Shown in pieces: positions 23,059 through 31,284 of a stretch of DNA of 64,000 bases. The notes beneath the pieces were generated by a model, which was not told where the DNA came from, made no database searches, and saw only the letters and a list, made by a program, of their open reading frames with translations. This stretch comes from JAGVSZ01 sp963747775 (lineage in GTDB: Bacteria; Pseudomonadota; Gammaproteobacteria; Burkholderiales; SG8-39). The translations under genes and the position numbers were made by a program. The first letter of the stretch is position 1. Every line of letters begins with the position of its first letter. The stretch lies in the NCBI GenBank assembly GCA_963747775.1, contig CAVVGT010000007.1, positions 62,001 through 126,000 on the forward strand. Reading direction: 5' to 3'.

Positions 23059-24036
23059 TCAGCCGCCTTTGACCCCGGCGGCTTTCATGATCGGGCCGAG
23101 CACGCGCGCCTCCTCCAGGATCAGCGCGTCGAACTGCGCCGGCGACATCGGCATCGGCTCGACGCCGAGCTTGGCGATGCGCTCGCGCACGTCCGGCATC
23201 TCCATCGCCTTCATCATCTCGGCGTTCAGCTTGTCGACGATGTCTTTCGGCGTGCCGGCCGGTGCGAGGACGCCGACCCAGAAGATGTATTCGCCGCCGG
23301 GAAACCCCGCTTCGGCCATCGTCGGCACGTCCGGCAGGCGCGGCGAGCGCTTCGGCGTGCTCACCGCCAGCGGCACGACGCGGCCGTTCTGGATCACGGG
23401 AATGCTCGACACGAGCGGCACGAGCGCCCAGTGGATCCGGTTGCTCGATACCTCCGCCAGGATCTCCGGCGTGCCCTTGAGCGGGATGTGCACCGCGTCG
23501 AAGCCCACCGACGCCTTGAACTTCTCGGTGTTCACGTGCGCCGCGCTGCCGACGCCCGCGCTCGCGAAGTTGAACTTGCCGGGGTTGGCCTTCATCTGGT
23601 CGACGAGGTCTTTGACGGTCTTGACGCCCGTCTCCGGCGCGGCGATCAGCACGCTCGGCAGCGAGCCGAGCGGGGCGACGCCCGTGAGGTCCTTCAGCTC
23701 GTAGGTGAGCCGGTCGGCGTAGAGCACCGGGTTGGTCACGTGCCCGGACGAGACGACCACCAGCGTGTACCCGTCCGGCGGCGACTTCGCGACCTGCCCG
23801 GTGCCGATCGTGCCGCCGGCGCCGGGGCGGTTCTCCACGATGAAGGGCTGGCCGGTGCTCGTCGCGAGCTTCTCGCTCACGACGCGCCCGAGGATGTCGG
23901 TCGCGCTGCCGGGCGTGAACGGCACGATCACCCGGACGGGCTTGTTCGGGTAGCCCTGCGCGAGCGCGCCGTCGAAGGGCACGCCGGCGAGCGGCGCGAC
24001 GAGCGCCAGTACGGCGAGTTTCTTGGGGAAGGTCAT
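23059..24036 (-). CDS. Bug/TctC-family periplasmic substrate-binding receptor (2)
   Basis: 325 residues with a signal peptide ending GVPFDGALAQ. Hallmarks are YPNKPVRVIVPFTPGSATDI, GQPFIVENRPGAGGTIGTGQ, KSPPDGYTLVVVSSGH, FDAVHIPLKGTPEILAE and RLPDVPTMAEAGFPGGEY. It shares the ligand loop FTPGSATDI and the tail pattern LGVEPMPMSPAQFDAL with receptor 1. It follows the amidohydrolase gene after 73 bases on the same strand, which suggests it binds the substrate or a related acid of that degradation string. Confidence 0.88.
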   Translation of the reverse strand: MTFPKKLAVLALVAPLAGVPFDGALAQGYPNKPVRVIVPFTPGSATDILGRVVSEKLATSTGQPFIVENRPGAGGTIGTGQVAKSPPDGYTLVVVSSGHVTNPVLYADRLTYELKDLTGVAPLGSLPSVLIAAPETGVKTVKDLVDQMKANPGKFNFASAGVGSAAHVNTEKFKASVGFDAVHIPLKGTPEILAEVSSNRIHWALVPLVSSIPVIQNGRVVPLAVSTPKRSPRLPDVPTMAEAGFPGGEYIFWVGVLAPAGTPKDIVDKLNAEMMKAMEMPDVRERIAKLGVEPMPMSPAQFDALILEEARVLGPIMKAAGVKGG

Positions 24037-24109
24037 GGTGCTGCTCCTCTCGGTCGATGGTCGAATATCGTCGCTCGTCTAAGCGAGCTCTCGTCAAACC
24101 GTTACGGCG

Positions 24110-26077
24110 TCAGAACACGCCGCACGGGCAGTCGAGCGTCCAGGTGCCCCCTTCGCCAAGGATCGTCGGGTGAGCGTGCCCAGGGGCCGGGGCGATCATG
24201 GGCGACTCGCCCGCGGCGCGCCTGTAGTAGGTGCCGTACTGCTTCACCGGCAGCCAGTCCTGCGCGACCGGCAGTGCGGGCGGCGCGAGCCGGGAATACG
24301 ACCCGGCGGCGTAGACCACCTTCCCGCCGACGATCGTGCACACCGACTCCAGGTCCTTGATGCCGTCCTCGGAGATCGAGAAGTAGTCGGCGGACAGGAT
24401 CGCCATGTCTGCGAGCTTGCCGACCTCGAGCGTGCCCTTCTTCTCCTCCTCGCTCGAGATCCACGCGCCGCCGGACGTGTACAGGCGCAGCGCCTCGGTG
24501 CGGTCGAGCAGGTTGTGGTTGGACTGGAGCTTCGCGCCGCCGAGCGTCTTGCCGGTGACGAGCCAGTGGACGCCGACCCACGGGTTGTACGTGTTGGCGC
24601 GGTTGGCGTCCGTGCCGCAGGCGAGCGGGATGCCCAGCTCGCGGATGCGCGCGATCGGCGGCGCGTTGGCTGCGGCCGAAGCGCCGTACTTCGCGAGAAA
24701 CGCCTCGCCGTCCATCGACATGCGGTTCTGGATGCTGATGCTGCCGCCGAGCGCGGCCACGCGCTCCAGCGTCTTGGGCTGCAGCGTCTCGCAGTGGTCG
24801 AGGCCCCAGCGCAAGTTCTTGAGCGGCACTTCGCGGTTCACCTGCTCGACCACGGTCAGCACGCGCTGCGCCGAGGCGTCGAAGCTCGTGTGCTGCCGGA
24901 AGGGCCATCCCTGCGCGGCCACGTACTTCATCACCGCGGCGAGGTTCGCTTCCATCACCGGCGGCGGCGACGCGTAGTCCTTGGCGAAATTCGTGACGTC
25001 GCCGGCGGCGAACAGGATGTACTCGCCGGCACCGATCATGCGGAACCAGTCGTTGCCCTGGCCGACTTTCACGAGCTTCGACCAGACCTCGTAGTTCGCG
25101 AGCTCCTTGCCGGGCGTCTGCGCGAAGAGGGAATATCCGATGCGCAGCGTGATCTGGTTCTGGGCCGCGAGCTGCGCGATCGCCTGGTAGTTCTCGGGAT
25201 AGTTCTGCCCGCCCCCGCCCGCGTCGACGACGCTCGTGATGCCGAGGCGGTTGTGCTCGTGCATGAAGAGGCGCGTGGACAGCATCTGGTCCTCGGGCGA
25301 GAGGCGCGGCACGCGCAGCCACACGCCCACCAGGCTCGCGAGGCTCGTCGTCGCGACCACCACGCCGGTCGGGTTGCCCCCGGCGTCGCGCTCGATCACG
25401 CCGCCGAACATGTTCGACGTGCTCTTGTCCCAGCCGAGGACGCGAATCGCGGCGCGGTTCAGCCACGCGCGGTCGTACATGCACATCACCATGCACGGCG
25501 TGTCGCCGGTCGCGGCGTTGATCTCGTCGAGCGTCGGGAAGCGCTTCTCGACGAACTGAGCGGCGCTCCAGCCGCCGATCACCTGCACCCAGTGCGGCGG
25601 AGGCGTGCGGCGCGCCTGGTCCTGCATGCGGCGCAGGCCCTCGGCGAGCGAGGGCACGCCGTCCCAGCGCACCTCGTTCGAGTAGGTCAGGCCGCCGCGG
25701 ATGAAGTGCGTGTGCGCGTCGTTCAGGCCCGGAACCACCGTGCGGCCACCCGCGTCGATCACGACCGTGCTCGGGCCGCGCAGGTGCGCGAGCTCGGCAT
25801 CGGATCCGACCGCGATGATCGAATCGCCCTTAATTGCAAGCGTCGACACGGTCGGCTGGCGCTTGTTGAGCGTCGCGATCTTGCCGTTCACGACCATCGT
25901 GTCGGCCGGGCCGGACGGCCCCATCACCGACGCACACCCGCCGAGCACAGAGAGACCGAAAATCCCCGTGCCGGCAGCAAACGTGTCGCGCAGAAAATCG
26001 CGGCGGCCGAGCTTCAGTGCGCTCGGCGGCGCGTCGACTCCGTGCGCGCAGAGTGGCGTGCAGTCGTGAATCGCCAT
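24110..26077 (-). CDS. YtcJ-like metal-dependent amidohydrolase, Tat-exported or lipoprotein-like
   Basis: 655 residues. The N-terminus has RRDFLRDTFAAGTGIFGLSV then LGGCAS, a twin-arginine signal overlapping a possible lipobox, so the enzyme is probably extracytoplasmic. Then comes VNGKIATLN and the metal motif VVPGLNDAHTHFIRGG (HxH), LRWGLDHCETLQ and GIPLACGTDANRANTYNPWV (C-terminal Asp ligand), as in the YtcJ/amidohydrolase-3 family. These hydrolyse amide or ester-type bonds of unknown substrates. It is followed by two Bug receptors and preceded by the AhpD-like gene with a 24-base gap. Confidence 0.85.
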   Translation of the reverse strand: MAIHDCTPLCAHGVDAPPSALKLGRRDFLRDTFAAGTGIFGLSVLGGCASVMGPSGPADTMVVNGKIATLNKRQPTVSTLAIKGDSIIAVGSDAELAHLRGPSTVVIDAGGRTVVPGLNDAHTHFIRGGLTYSNEVRWDGVPSLAEGLRRMQDQARRTPPPHWVQVIGGWSAAQFVEKRFPTLDEINAATGDTPCMVMCMYDRAWLNRAAIRVLGWDKSTSNMFGGVIERDAGGNPTGVVVATTSLASLVGVWLRVPRLSPEDQMLSTRLFMHEHNRLGITSVVDAGGGGQNYPENYQAIAQLAAQNQITLRIGYSLFAQTPGKELANYEVWSKLVKVGQGNDWFRMIGAGEYILFAAGDVTNFAKDYASPPPVMEANLAAVMKYVAAQGWPFRQHTSFDASAQRVLTVVEQVNREVPLKNLRWGLDHCETLQPKTLERVAALGGSISIQNRMSMDGEAFLAKYGASAAANAPPIARIRELGIPLACGTDANRANTYNPWVGVHWLVTGKTLGGAKLQSNHNLLDRTEALRLYTSGGAWISSEEEKKGTLEVGKLADMAILSADYFSISEDGIKDLESVCTIVGGKVVYAAGSYSRLAPPALPVAQDWLPVKQYGTYYRRAAGESPMIAPAPGHAHPTILGEGGTWTLDCPCGVF

Positions 26078-26101
26078 CGCTTCCTCCCCCTCGGTTTCTT
26101 G

Positions 26102-26764
26102 TCAGGCCGCATCCTTGACCGAGCTGCCCTTGGGCTTCGCCCAGTAGTCGGGCGCGGCCTTGGCCGCAGCGAGCGCCTCCGCGCTCTCGAAGCCCGGCGC
26201 CATCGAGGCGCCGGTCCCCGCGAGCACCTGGTGGTGCTCGATGTTCAGGAGCCGCAGCCAGCTCTGCTGTCCCATCGTGAGCGCGACGAAGCAGCCGAGC
26301 TCGACCAGCTCCGGTTCGGAGAAGTGCCGGTACAGGCGCTCCCAGAACGCGTCGTCGGTCTCGAGCCGCCAGGTGATCGCCTCGGCGTACGCGAGCGCGG
26401 CCTTCTCGCGGTCGGTGTAGCGCGTGGACTTCTCGAAGTTGAGCAGATCCTTCACCTGCTCCTCGACGACGGGACGGTCGCTCTTCGTCGCGGCCTTGAT
26501 CGAGCGCTGGTTGCCGCAGAACTCGCAGGTGACCGAGCGCGACACGTAAAGGCGGCAGAGCTCCTTGATCGCGTGGTCGCACACCCCGGTGTGGAAGATG
26601 TCGCGCCACGAATTGGCGAACGCCCAGAAGGCGCCGGGAACGTGCGCACGCACCGCCGAGCTCTCGGGGCGCGGCGTGCCCTCGCGGCGACAGCGCTCCA
26701 TCTCCGCCTGCATCGCCGGAGTCATCTTGTCGAGGTCGACGTAGCTTATCCGCTGCTTTGCCAT
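26102..26764 (-). CDS. AhpD-like/carboxymuconolactone-decarboxylase-domain protein
   Basis: 220 residues from the ATG at 26764. The core DHAIKELCRLYVSRSVTCEF then CGNQRS contains the CxxC pair of AhpD-type peroxidase/CMD proteins. Helices with FEKSTRYTDREKAALAYAEA and LVELGCFVALTMGQQSWLRL follow. AhpD CxxC proteins act as alkylhydroperoxidase partners; plain CMD proteins are decarboxylases that lack CxxC, so a redox role is more likely. It sits 14 bases after the dehydrogenase gene in the leftward string. Confidence 0.82.
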   Translation of the reverse strand: MAKQRISYVDLDKMTPAMQAEMERCRREGTPRPESSAVRAHVPGAFWAFANSWRDIFHTGVCDHAIKELCRLYVSRSVTCEFCGNQRSIKAATKSDRPVVEEQVKDLLNFEKSTRYTDREKAALAYAEAITWRLETDDAFWERLYRHFSEPELVELGCFVALTMGQQSWLRLLNIEHHQVLAGTGASMAPGFESAEALAAAKAAPDYWAKPKGSSVKDAA

Positions 26765-26778
26765 GGTGACTCCTCTAG

Positions 26779-27708
26779 TCAGTGCAGCCCGTCCGTGACG
26801 GACGCGTTCTCGCTCTTCAGTTCGATGCCGGACGCTCTTGCCTGGAGCTTGATGAGCGCCGCGAAGTCCTCCGCGCCGTAGCCGTTGCCGATGAGCGTCT
26901 GCACCAGGTCGCGCGTAATCGCGGTGAGCGGCATCGGCACCTCGAGCTCCTTGCCCGCGGCGAGGCCGAGGTCGATGTCCTTGCGCAGGAGCGCCGGGGT
27001 GAAGGTCACCGACATGTCGAGGTTCACGAGCGCCGGCGTCTTGTACTTCGAGAACGTCGAGCCCATGACGCTCTTGTTCAGGAAATCGAGGAACGCCGCG
27101 CGCGACATGCCCGCCTTCTGCGCGAGGACGGTCACCTCGGCAAGCGACTGGATCGTCACGGCGAGGAACACGTTGTGCGCGATCTTGGCGATGCGCGAGA
27201 GCTCCCCGTCCCCGACGTACGAGACGCCCGCGCCGACGACGTCCAGATAGGGCTTGGCGACCTCGTAGGCTTCTGCCGGGCCCGAGATGCAGAAGGTCAG
27301 CTTGCCGGCCTTGATCACCTTCGCGTTGCCCGACACCGGCGCCGCGAGGAGCTTCACGCCGCGCGCGGCGAGGCTCTTGCGGATCTCCGCGGACGCCTCG
27401 ATCGAGATCGACGTGCTGTCCACGATCATCTTCGGCTTGCCGTTCCCGGCGAACACGCCGTCCTTGCCTTCGAGCACTTCCTTCACGTCGTCGCCGGTCG
27501 ACACCATCGTGAACACGATGTCGCACCCGGCGAGGTCGGCCGGGCGGCCGACGATCTTCGCGCCGTACTTCGCGAGCGGCTCGGCCTTCTCGCGCGTGCG
27601 GTTGTAGACGGTCAGATCGCAGCCGGCCTTCGCGAGGCGCTCGGCCATCGCGTAGCCCATGCGGCCAATCCCGATCCAACCCAGCGTGTGTTTCTTCAGA
27701 TCACCCAT
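26779..27708 (-). CDS. Beta-hydroxyacid dehydrogenase (3-hydroxyisobutyrate dehydrogenase/GarR family)
   Basis: 309 residues. The N-terminal Rossmann motif GWIGIGRMGYAMAERL and an NRT binding loop (YNRTREKAE, suggesting NADP preference) come first. Then LLAAPVSGNAKVIKAGKLTF (substrate-binding SG), and the catalytic Lys region GELSRIAKIAHNVFLAVTIQ. The family oxidises or reduces beta-hydroxyacids such as 3-hydroxyisobutyrate or tartronate semialdehyde. The specific acid is unknown. It is 16 bases after the M24-fold gene, part of the catabolic string. Confidence 0.86.
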   Translation of the reverse strand: MGDLKKHTLGWIGIGRMGYAMAERLAKAGCDLTVYNRTREKAEPLAKYGAKIVGRPADLAGCDIVFTMVSTGDDVKEVLEGKDGVFAGNGKPKMIVDSTSISIEASAEIRKSLAARGVKLLAAPVSGNAKVIKAGKLTFCISGPAEAYEVAKPYLDVVGAGVSYVGDGELSRIAKIAHNVFLAVTIQSLAEVTVLAQKAGMSRAAFLDFLNKSVMGSTFSKYKTPALVNLDMSVTFTPALLRKDIDLGLAAGKELEVPMPLTAITRDLVQTLIGNGYGAEDFAALIKLQARASGIELKSENASVTDGLH

Positions 27709-27724
27709 TCGTTCGCTCCGGGAT

Positions 27725-29026
27725 TCAATAGGGGTTGGCGATCGGCAGCTCGTCGGCCGGGTAGAGCGAGATGATCCTGGCGCCGGTCGGCGTGAGGATC
27801 ACTTCCTCCTCGATGCGGGCCGCCGACACGCCGTCGGTCGCCGGGCAGTACGTCTCGACCGCGAACACCATGCCGGCCTTCAGCTCGATCGGTTCCTTGA
27901 AGGAGTTCAGCCGCGAGACGAGCGGCCGCTCGTGCAGGCCGAGGCCGAGTCCGTGGCAGAAGTTCAGGCCGAACGCGTCCATCTCGCTCGCGAACCCGAT
28001 GTCCTCGGCGGTCGGCAGCACCGCGGCGATCTTGTCCGAGGACATGCCCGGCTTGAGCAGCTCGATCGCGCGGTCCATCCACTCGCGCGCCTTGCGGTAC
28101 GCGGTGCGCTGTGGCCCGGTGGCCTTGCCGACGTTAAACGTGCGGTAGTAGCAGGTCCGGTACCCCATGAACGACTGGATGATGTCGAAGAACGCCTGGT
28201 CGCCGGGGCGGATCAGCCGGTCGGTGAAGTTGTGCGGATGCGGGCTGCAGCGCTCGCCCGAGATCGAGTTGATCGCCTCGACGCAGTCGGATCCCATCTC
28301 GTAGAGCCGGCCGGTGGCGAGCGCGACGATCTCCGACTCCTTCACGCCGGGCTTGAGGGCCTCGGCGATGTCCTGGTAGACGCCGTCCACCATCGCGGCG
28401 GCCATGTTGAGCAGCGTCAGCTCGTCGATGTTCTTGACTTCGCGCGCCTGGAGCATCACCTGCTGGCCGTCGCGCACCTCGATGCCGAGCTTCTGCAGCT
28501 CGAAGAGCATGGGCGGCTCGACCACGTCGATGCCGAGCGGCATGTCGCCCACGCCCTCGGCGTCGAGGAGCGCCTTGATCTCCTTCGCCGCGTCGCGGAA
28601 CAGGAAGATGTCGGAGCCCACCGCGCCGCGCATGCCGAGCAGTCCCGCGCGGCAGTGATCGGTGTGCAGCCACGGCGCGTAGAGCTTGTGGTGCTTGGCG
28701 GCCGAGCCGAAGTCCCAGATGTACGGATCGCCGTTGCCGGTGAGGAGCGAGTAGCGCGTGAGCTTGTCGCGTGCCCACTCGCCAATCACGGTACTGGTGG
28801 TGTAGCGGATGTTGTGCTGGTCGAAGCTCAGCAGGGCGCCCAGGCCGGAGCCCGAGAGCGCGGCGCGGATGCGCGCGAGCCGGTAGTCGTGGAGGCGCCG
28901 GAAGTTGATCCGCTCCTCGAAGTCGACCTGAGTGTGGCCCGGCGACTGCAGCGGCCGGTCCCAGCGGTGATGCGGGTCGACGTCGTCGGGGCGGATGATC
29001 TTCGGTTCCTTGTGCGACTTCGCCAT
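27725..29026 (-). CDS. M24 (creatinase/aminopeptidase-fold) enzyme with an altered metal site
   Basis: 433 residues from the ATG at 29026 (SD AGGAGAGG). The N-terminal creatinase-like domain (about 60-200) and C-terminal pita-bread domain are both present. Metal ligands expected in M24 peptidases: the first Asp is kept (FFDIIQ), but the second, normally in GYxSDxTRTF, reads GYRTCYYRTF, so Asp is replaced by Cys. The His (CHGLGLGLH) and both Glu (VETYCP, IEEEVIL) are kept. The fold also hosts lyases and creatinase, so this may not be a peptidase. It lies in the hydroxyquinol string, 16 bases before the dehydrogenase gene. Confidence 0.82.
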   Translation of the reverse strand: MAKSHKEPKIIRPDDVDPHHRWDRPLQSPGHTQVDFEERINFRRLHDYRLARIRAALSGSGLGALLSFDQHNIRYTTSTVIGEWARDKLTRYSLLTGNGDPYIWDFGSAAKHHKLYAPWLHTDHCRAGLLGMRGAVGSDIFLFRDAAKEIKALLDAEGVGDMPLGIDVVEPPMLFELQKLGIEVRDGQQVMLQAREVKNIDELTLLNMAAAMVDGVYQDIAEALKPGVKESEIVALATGRLYEMGSDCVEAINSISGERCSPHPHNFTDRLIRPGDQAFFDIIQSFMGYRTCYYRTFNVGKATGPQRTAYRKAREWMDRAIELLKPGMSSDKIAAVLPTAEDIGFASEMDAFGLNFCHGLGLGLHERPLVSRLNSFKEPIELKAGMVFAVETYCPATDGVSAARIEEEVILTPTGARIISLYPADELPIANPY

Positions 29027-29044
29027 GCGTGGCCTCTCCTCGAC

Positions 29045-29060
29045 GGTGCGGCGCCGCACC
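29045..29060. promoter_or_regulatory. Perfect 16-bp palindrome upstream of the M24 gene
   Basis: GGTGCGGCGCCGCACC is self-complementary and lies 19-34 bases before the ATG of the M24 gene, just upstream of its Shine-Dalgarno, in the only large gap (119 bases) of the string. It may be an operator or a hairpin setting differential expression. No matching second copy was seen in the window. Confidence 0.4.
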
Positions 29061-29145
29061 GGAACTCAATGCTCGCCGGCCCACAGGGCCATGAACCCAA
29101 GCGGGCTCTGATATCAAGCGGGCCGGCGCTATGCCCGTGCCGCGC

Positions 29146-30060
29146 TCAAGCCTTCACGGTGTCGCTCGCGGCGATCGTCGCGCGGGTCTTGCCGGCGCCC
29201 GCGGGCGCGAGCTTGATGTCCCAGTCGAGCCGCAGGAACGGGTTCGGGAAGCCGAGCCGCTTCGCCTCGTCCGGCGCATCGACCCTTTTGAACTCGCCGA
29301 CGAGCGAGGGCTTGACCGCGAACACCGTGTCGGACTCGAGATACGGGTCGCCCTTGACGAACACGTGCGTGATCACCTGCTGGTAGCCCGGCGCGTTGAC
29401 GATCATGTGGAGGTGCGCCGGGCGCATCGGATGACGCCCCATCTTGTCCAGCACGATCCCGACCGGCCCGTCGGTCGGCACGCCGTAGAACGTCGGCTTG
29501 AACGTCCGGAACGCATAGCGCCCGTCGGCACCCGCCTTGATCCGCCCGCGCAGCTCGAACTCGCCGGTCGGATCCTGGATGTCGTACACCCCGTTCGCGC
29601 GCGCCTGCCAGACGTCGACCGTGGCGTTCGCCACCGGCTTGCCGTCGATCGAGGTGATCCGGCCGGCCACGAGCGTGTGCTCGCCGGGAATCTTCGCGCC
29701 CTTCGTCAGGTCGGCGTCGTTCTCGAACTCGGGCGCGCCGTGGACGAAGAACGGCCCGAGCACCGTCGACGCGGTCGCGCCGTCGGGCAGCGGGTGGTTG
29801 ATCATGTCCACGAGCGAGGACAGGCCGAGGATGTCGGAGAGCAGGATGAACTCCTGGCGCTTGTCGTCGCACTTCTGGCCCACCGCGGTGAGGAACTTGA
29901 TGCCCTCGAACCACTCCTCCTCGGTGAGCTCGACCTCGCGGGCGAACGCGTGCAGGTGCTTCACGAGGCCGGACAGGATCTGCTTGAAGCGCGGATCCTT
30001 GACCTTGTCCATGCGCGCGATGACGCCATCGGCGAGCTCATTCTCGGTGTAGGTGCGCAT
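29146..30060 (-). CDS. Hydroxyquinol 1,2-dioxygenase (intradiol ring cleavage)
   Basis: Intradiol dioxygenases cleave catechols with Fe(III); this subgroup turns hydroxyquinol into maleylacetate. 304 residues with the N-terminal helical dimer domain (EEEWFEGIKFLTAVGQKCDD, SDILGLSSLVDMIN) and the catalytic beta-core. Iron ligands fit Tyr159 (GVYD), Tyr192 (TFYGVP), His216 and His218 (RPAHLHM), with the same 24-residue Tyr-to-His spacing as catechol 1,2-dioxygenase. The maleylacetate reductase gene lies 24 bases upstream, which supports hydroxyquinol over plain catechol. Confidence 0.88.
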   Translation of the reverse strand: MRTYTENELADGVIARMDKVKDPRFKQILSGLVKHLHAFAREVELTEEEWFEGIKFLTAVGQKCDDKRQEFILLSDILGLSSLVDMINHPLPDGATASTVLGPFFVHGAPEFENDADLTKGAKIPGEHTLVAGRITSIDGKPVANATVDVWQARANGVYDIQDPTGEFELRGRIKAGADGRYAFRTFKPTFYGVPTDGPVGIVLDKMGRHPMRPAHLHMIVNAPGYQQVITHVFVKGDPYLESDTVFAVKPSLVGEFKRVDAPDEAKRLGFPNPFLRLDWDIKLAPAGAGKTRATIAASDTVKA

Positions 30061-30084
30061 CGTTTCCTCCGACGTGGTTGCGGT

Positions 30085-31146
30085 TTAAGCGGGGCGGCGC
30101 CCGTGGAAGGCGTCGTCCAGCAGCTTGCGGATCGCGGGCCGCTCGACCGGCCGCGGGTTCCAGTATGGCGAAATCGTCGCGAGGTCGGCGGCGCGGTCGA
30201 GGTCCGCCTCCTGCATGCCGATGTCCTTGAGCGCGACCGGTGCGCCGAGCTTCAGCGCGAGATCATAAAGCGCCTGCGCCGCATCGCGGGCGTGCAGCGC
30301 CCGCGCGGCGCGCTTGAGCGAATCGGCGGCGGCCTCGCGATTGTAGGCCACGGCGTGCGGCAGGACGACGGTGTGGGTCTCGGCGTGCGGCAGGTTCCAG
30401 GTGCCGCCGAGGGTGTGGCAGAGCTTGTGGTGCAGCGCCATGCCGACCGCGCCGAGCACCGCGCCGCACAGCCAGGCGCCGTAGAGGCACTCGCCGCGCG
30501 CGTTCGGGTCCTGCGGGTTCTTCACCACGTACTCGAGCCCGTGCGCGAGCGAGTGGATGCCTTCCTCGGCGAGCATCGACATGATCGGGTTCGCGTCCTG
30601 CGCGTAAAGCCCTTCCACGGCATGCGCGATCGCGTTCATGCCGCTCGTCACCGACAGTCCGACCGGGAGCCCGAGCGTGAGCAGCGGGTCGTAGATCACC
30701 GTTTTCGGCAGCACGCGTGCGTCGCGCCCGGTCTTCTTCGCGCCGCCCTCGGTGATGCCGTAGATCGGCGTCATCTCCGAGCCGGCATAGGTGGTCGGGA
30801 TCGCGAGGATCGGCAGCGCCGACTCGAGCGCGATCGCCTTGCCGAGCCCGGTCGTCGAGCCGCCGCCGATCGCCACCGCGCAGTCCGCATCCAAGCGCTT
30901 CGCCTCCGCCCGCGCCTCGCGCGCGACCTCGATCGGCACGTGCATCACCGCGCGCGGGAACACGCCGGCGCACCGCTCGCCGAGCCGGCGCGCGATATCC
31001 TCGGCCTGTGCGCGCTGCTCCGGCGTGGACAGCACCAGCGTGCGGTGCGCGCCGAGCCGCTCGATCTCGCGCGGCAGCTCGTCGAGTGCGCCCGCGCCGA
31101 AAACGACGCGGCCGGGGAGCTGCGTGTAGACGAACGACTTCACCAT
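30085..31146 (-). CDS. Maleylacetate reductase (iron-containing alcohol dehydrogenase family)
   Basis: Reduces maleylacetate to 3-oxoadipate with NAD(P)H. 353 residues. GRVVFGAGALDELPREIERL opens the family. The nucleotide motif is AVAIGGGSTTGLGKAIAL, followed by AIPTTYAGSEMTPIYGITEG. The metal region NAIAHAVEGLYA and ALHHKLCHTLGGTWNLPHAE carries the histidines. It is the first gene of the leftward string and divergent from the LacI-type regulator across a 138-base spacer. The order reductase-dioxygenase is common for hydroxyquinol, resorcinol and chloroaromatic pathways. Confidence 0.9.
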   Translation of the reverse strand: MVKSFVYTQLPGRVVFGAGALDELPREIERLGAHRTLVLSTPEQRAQAEDIARRLGERCAGVFPRAVMHVPIEVAREARAEAKRLDADCAVAIGGGSTTGLGKAIALESALPILAIPTTYAGSEMTPIYGITEGGAKKTGRDARVLPKTVIYDPLLTLGLPVGLSVTSGMNAIAHAVEGLYAQDANPIMSMLAEEGIHSLAHGLEYVVKNPQDPNARGECLYGAWLCGAVLGAVGMALHHKLCHTLGGTWNLPHAETHTVVLPHAVAYNREAAADSLKRAARALHARDAAQALYDLALKLGAPVALKDIGMQEADLDRAADLATISPYWNPRPVERPAIRKLLDDAFHGRRPA

Positions 31147-31212
31147 TGGACTGAGCGGCGGGAACGGGCTTTGGAGCGCACCGGATTCGGCCCGGCAATG
31201 CTACGCCGCCGC

Positions 31213-31241
31213 TTGGCGCGGGGCAATCGATTGCATAGAAT
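31213..31241 (+). promoter_or_regulatory. Promoter of the lacI-type gene with an operator between -35 and -10
   Basis: TTGGCG (31213-31218), 17 bases, then TAGAAT (31236-31241) form a sigma-70-type promoter reading toward the regulator. Between them GCAATCGATTGC (31223-31234) is a perfect 12-bp palindrome with a central CG, the usual form of LacI-family operators. Its position predicts autorepression and possibly control of the divergent catabolic genes. Confidence 0.62.
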
Positions 31242-31242
31242 G

Positions 31243-31261
31243 CCGCAGGCGACGCCTGCGG
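31243..31261. repeat. 19-bp hairpin/palindrome just after the lacI-type promoter
   Basis: Arms CCGCAGGCG and CGCCTGCGG (9 bp each) surround a single A. It would lie in the 5' untranslated region about 24 bases before the start codon, where it could form a very stable hairpin or serve as a second binding site. Confidence 0.45.
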
Positions 31262-31284
31262 AGCGTGTTCTGCGGCGCTGCATC

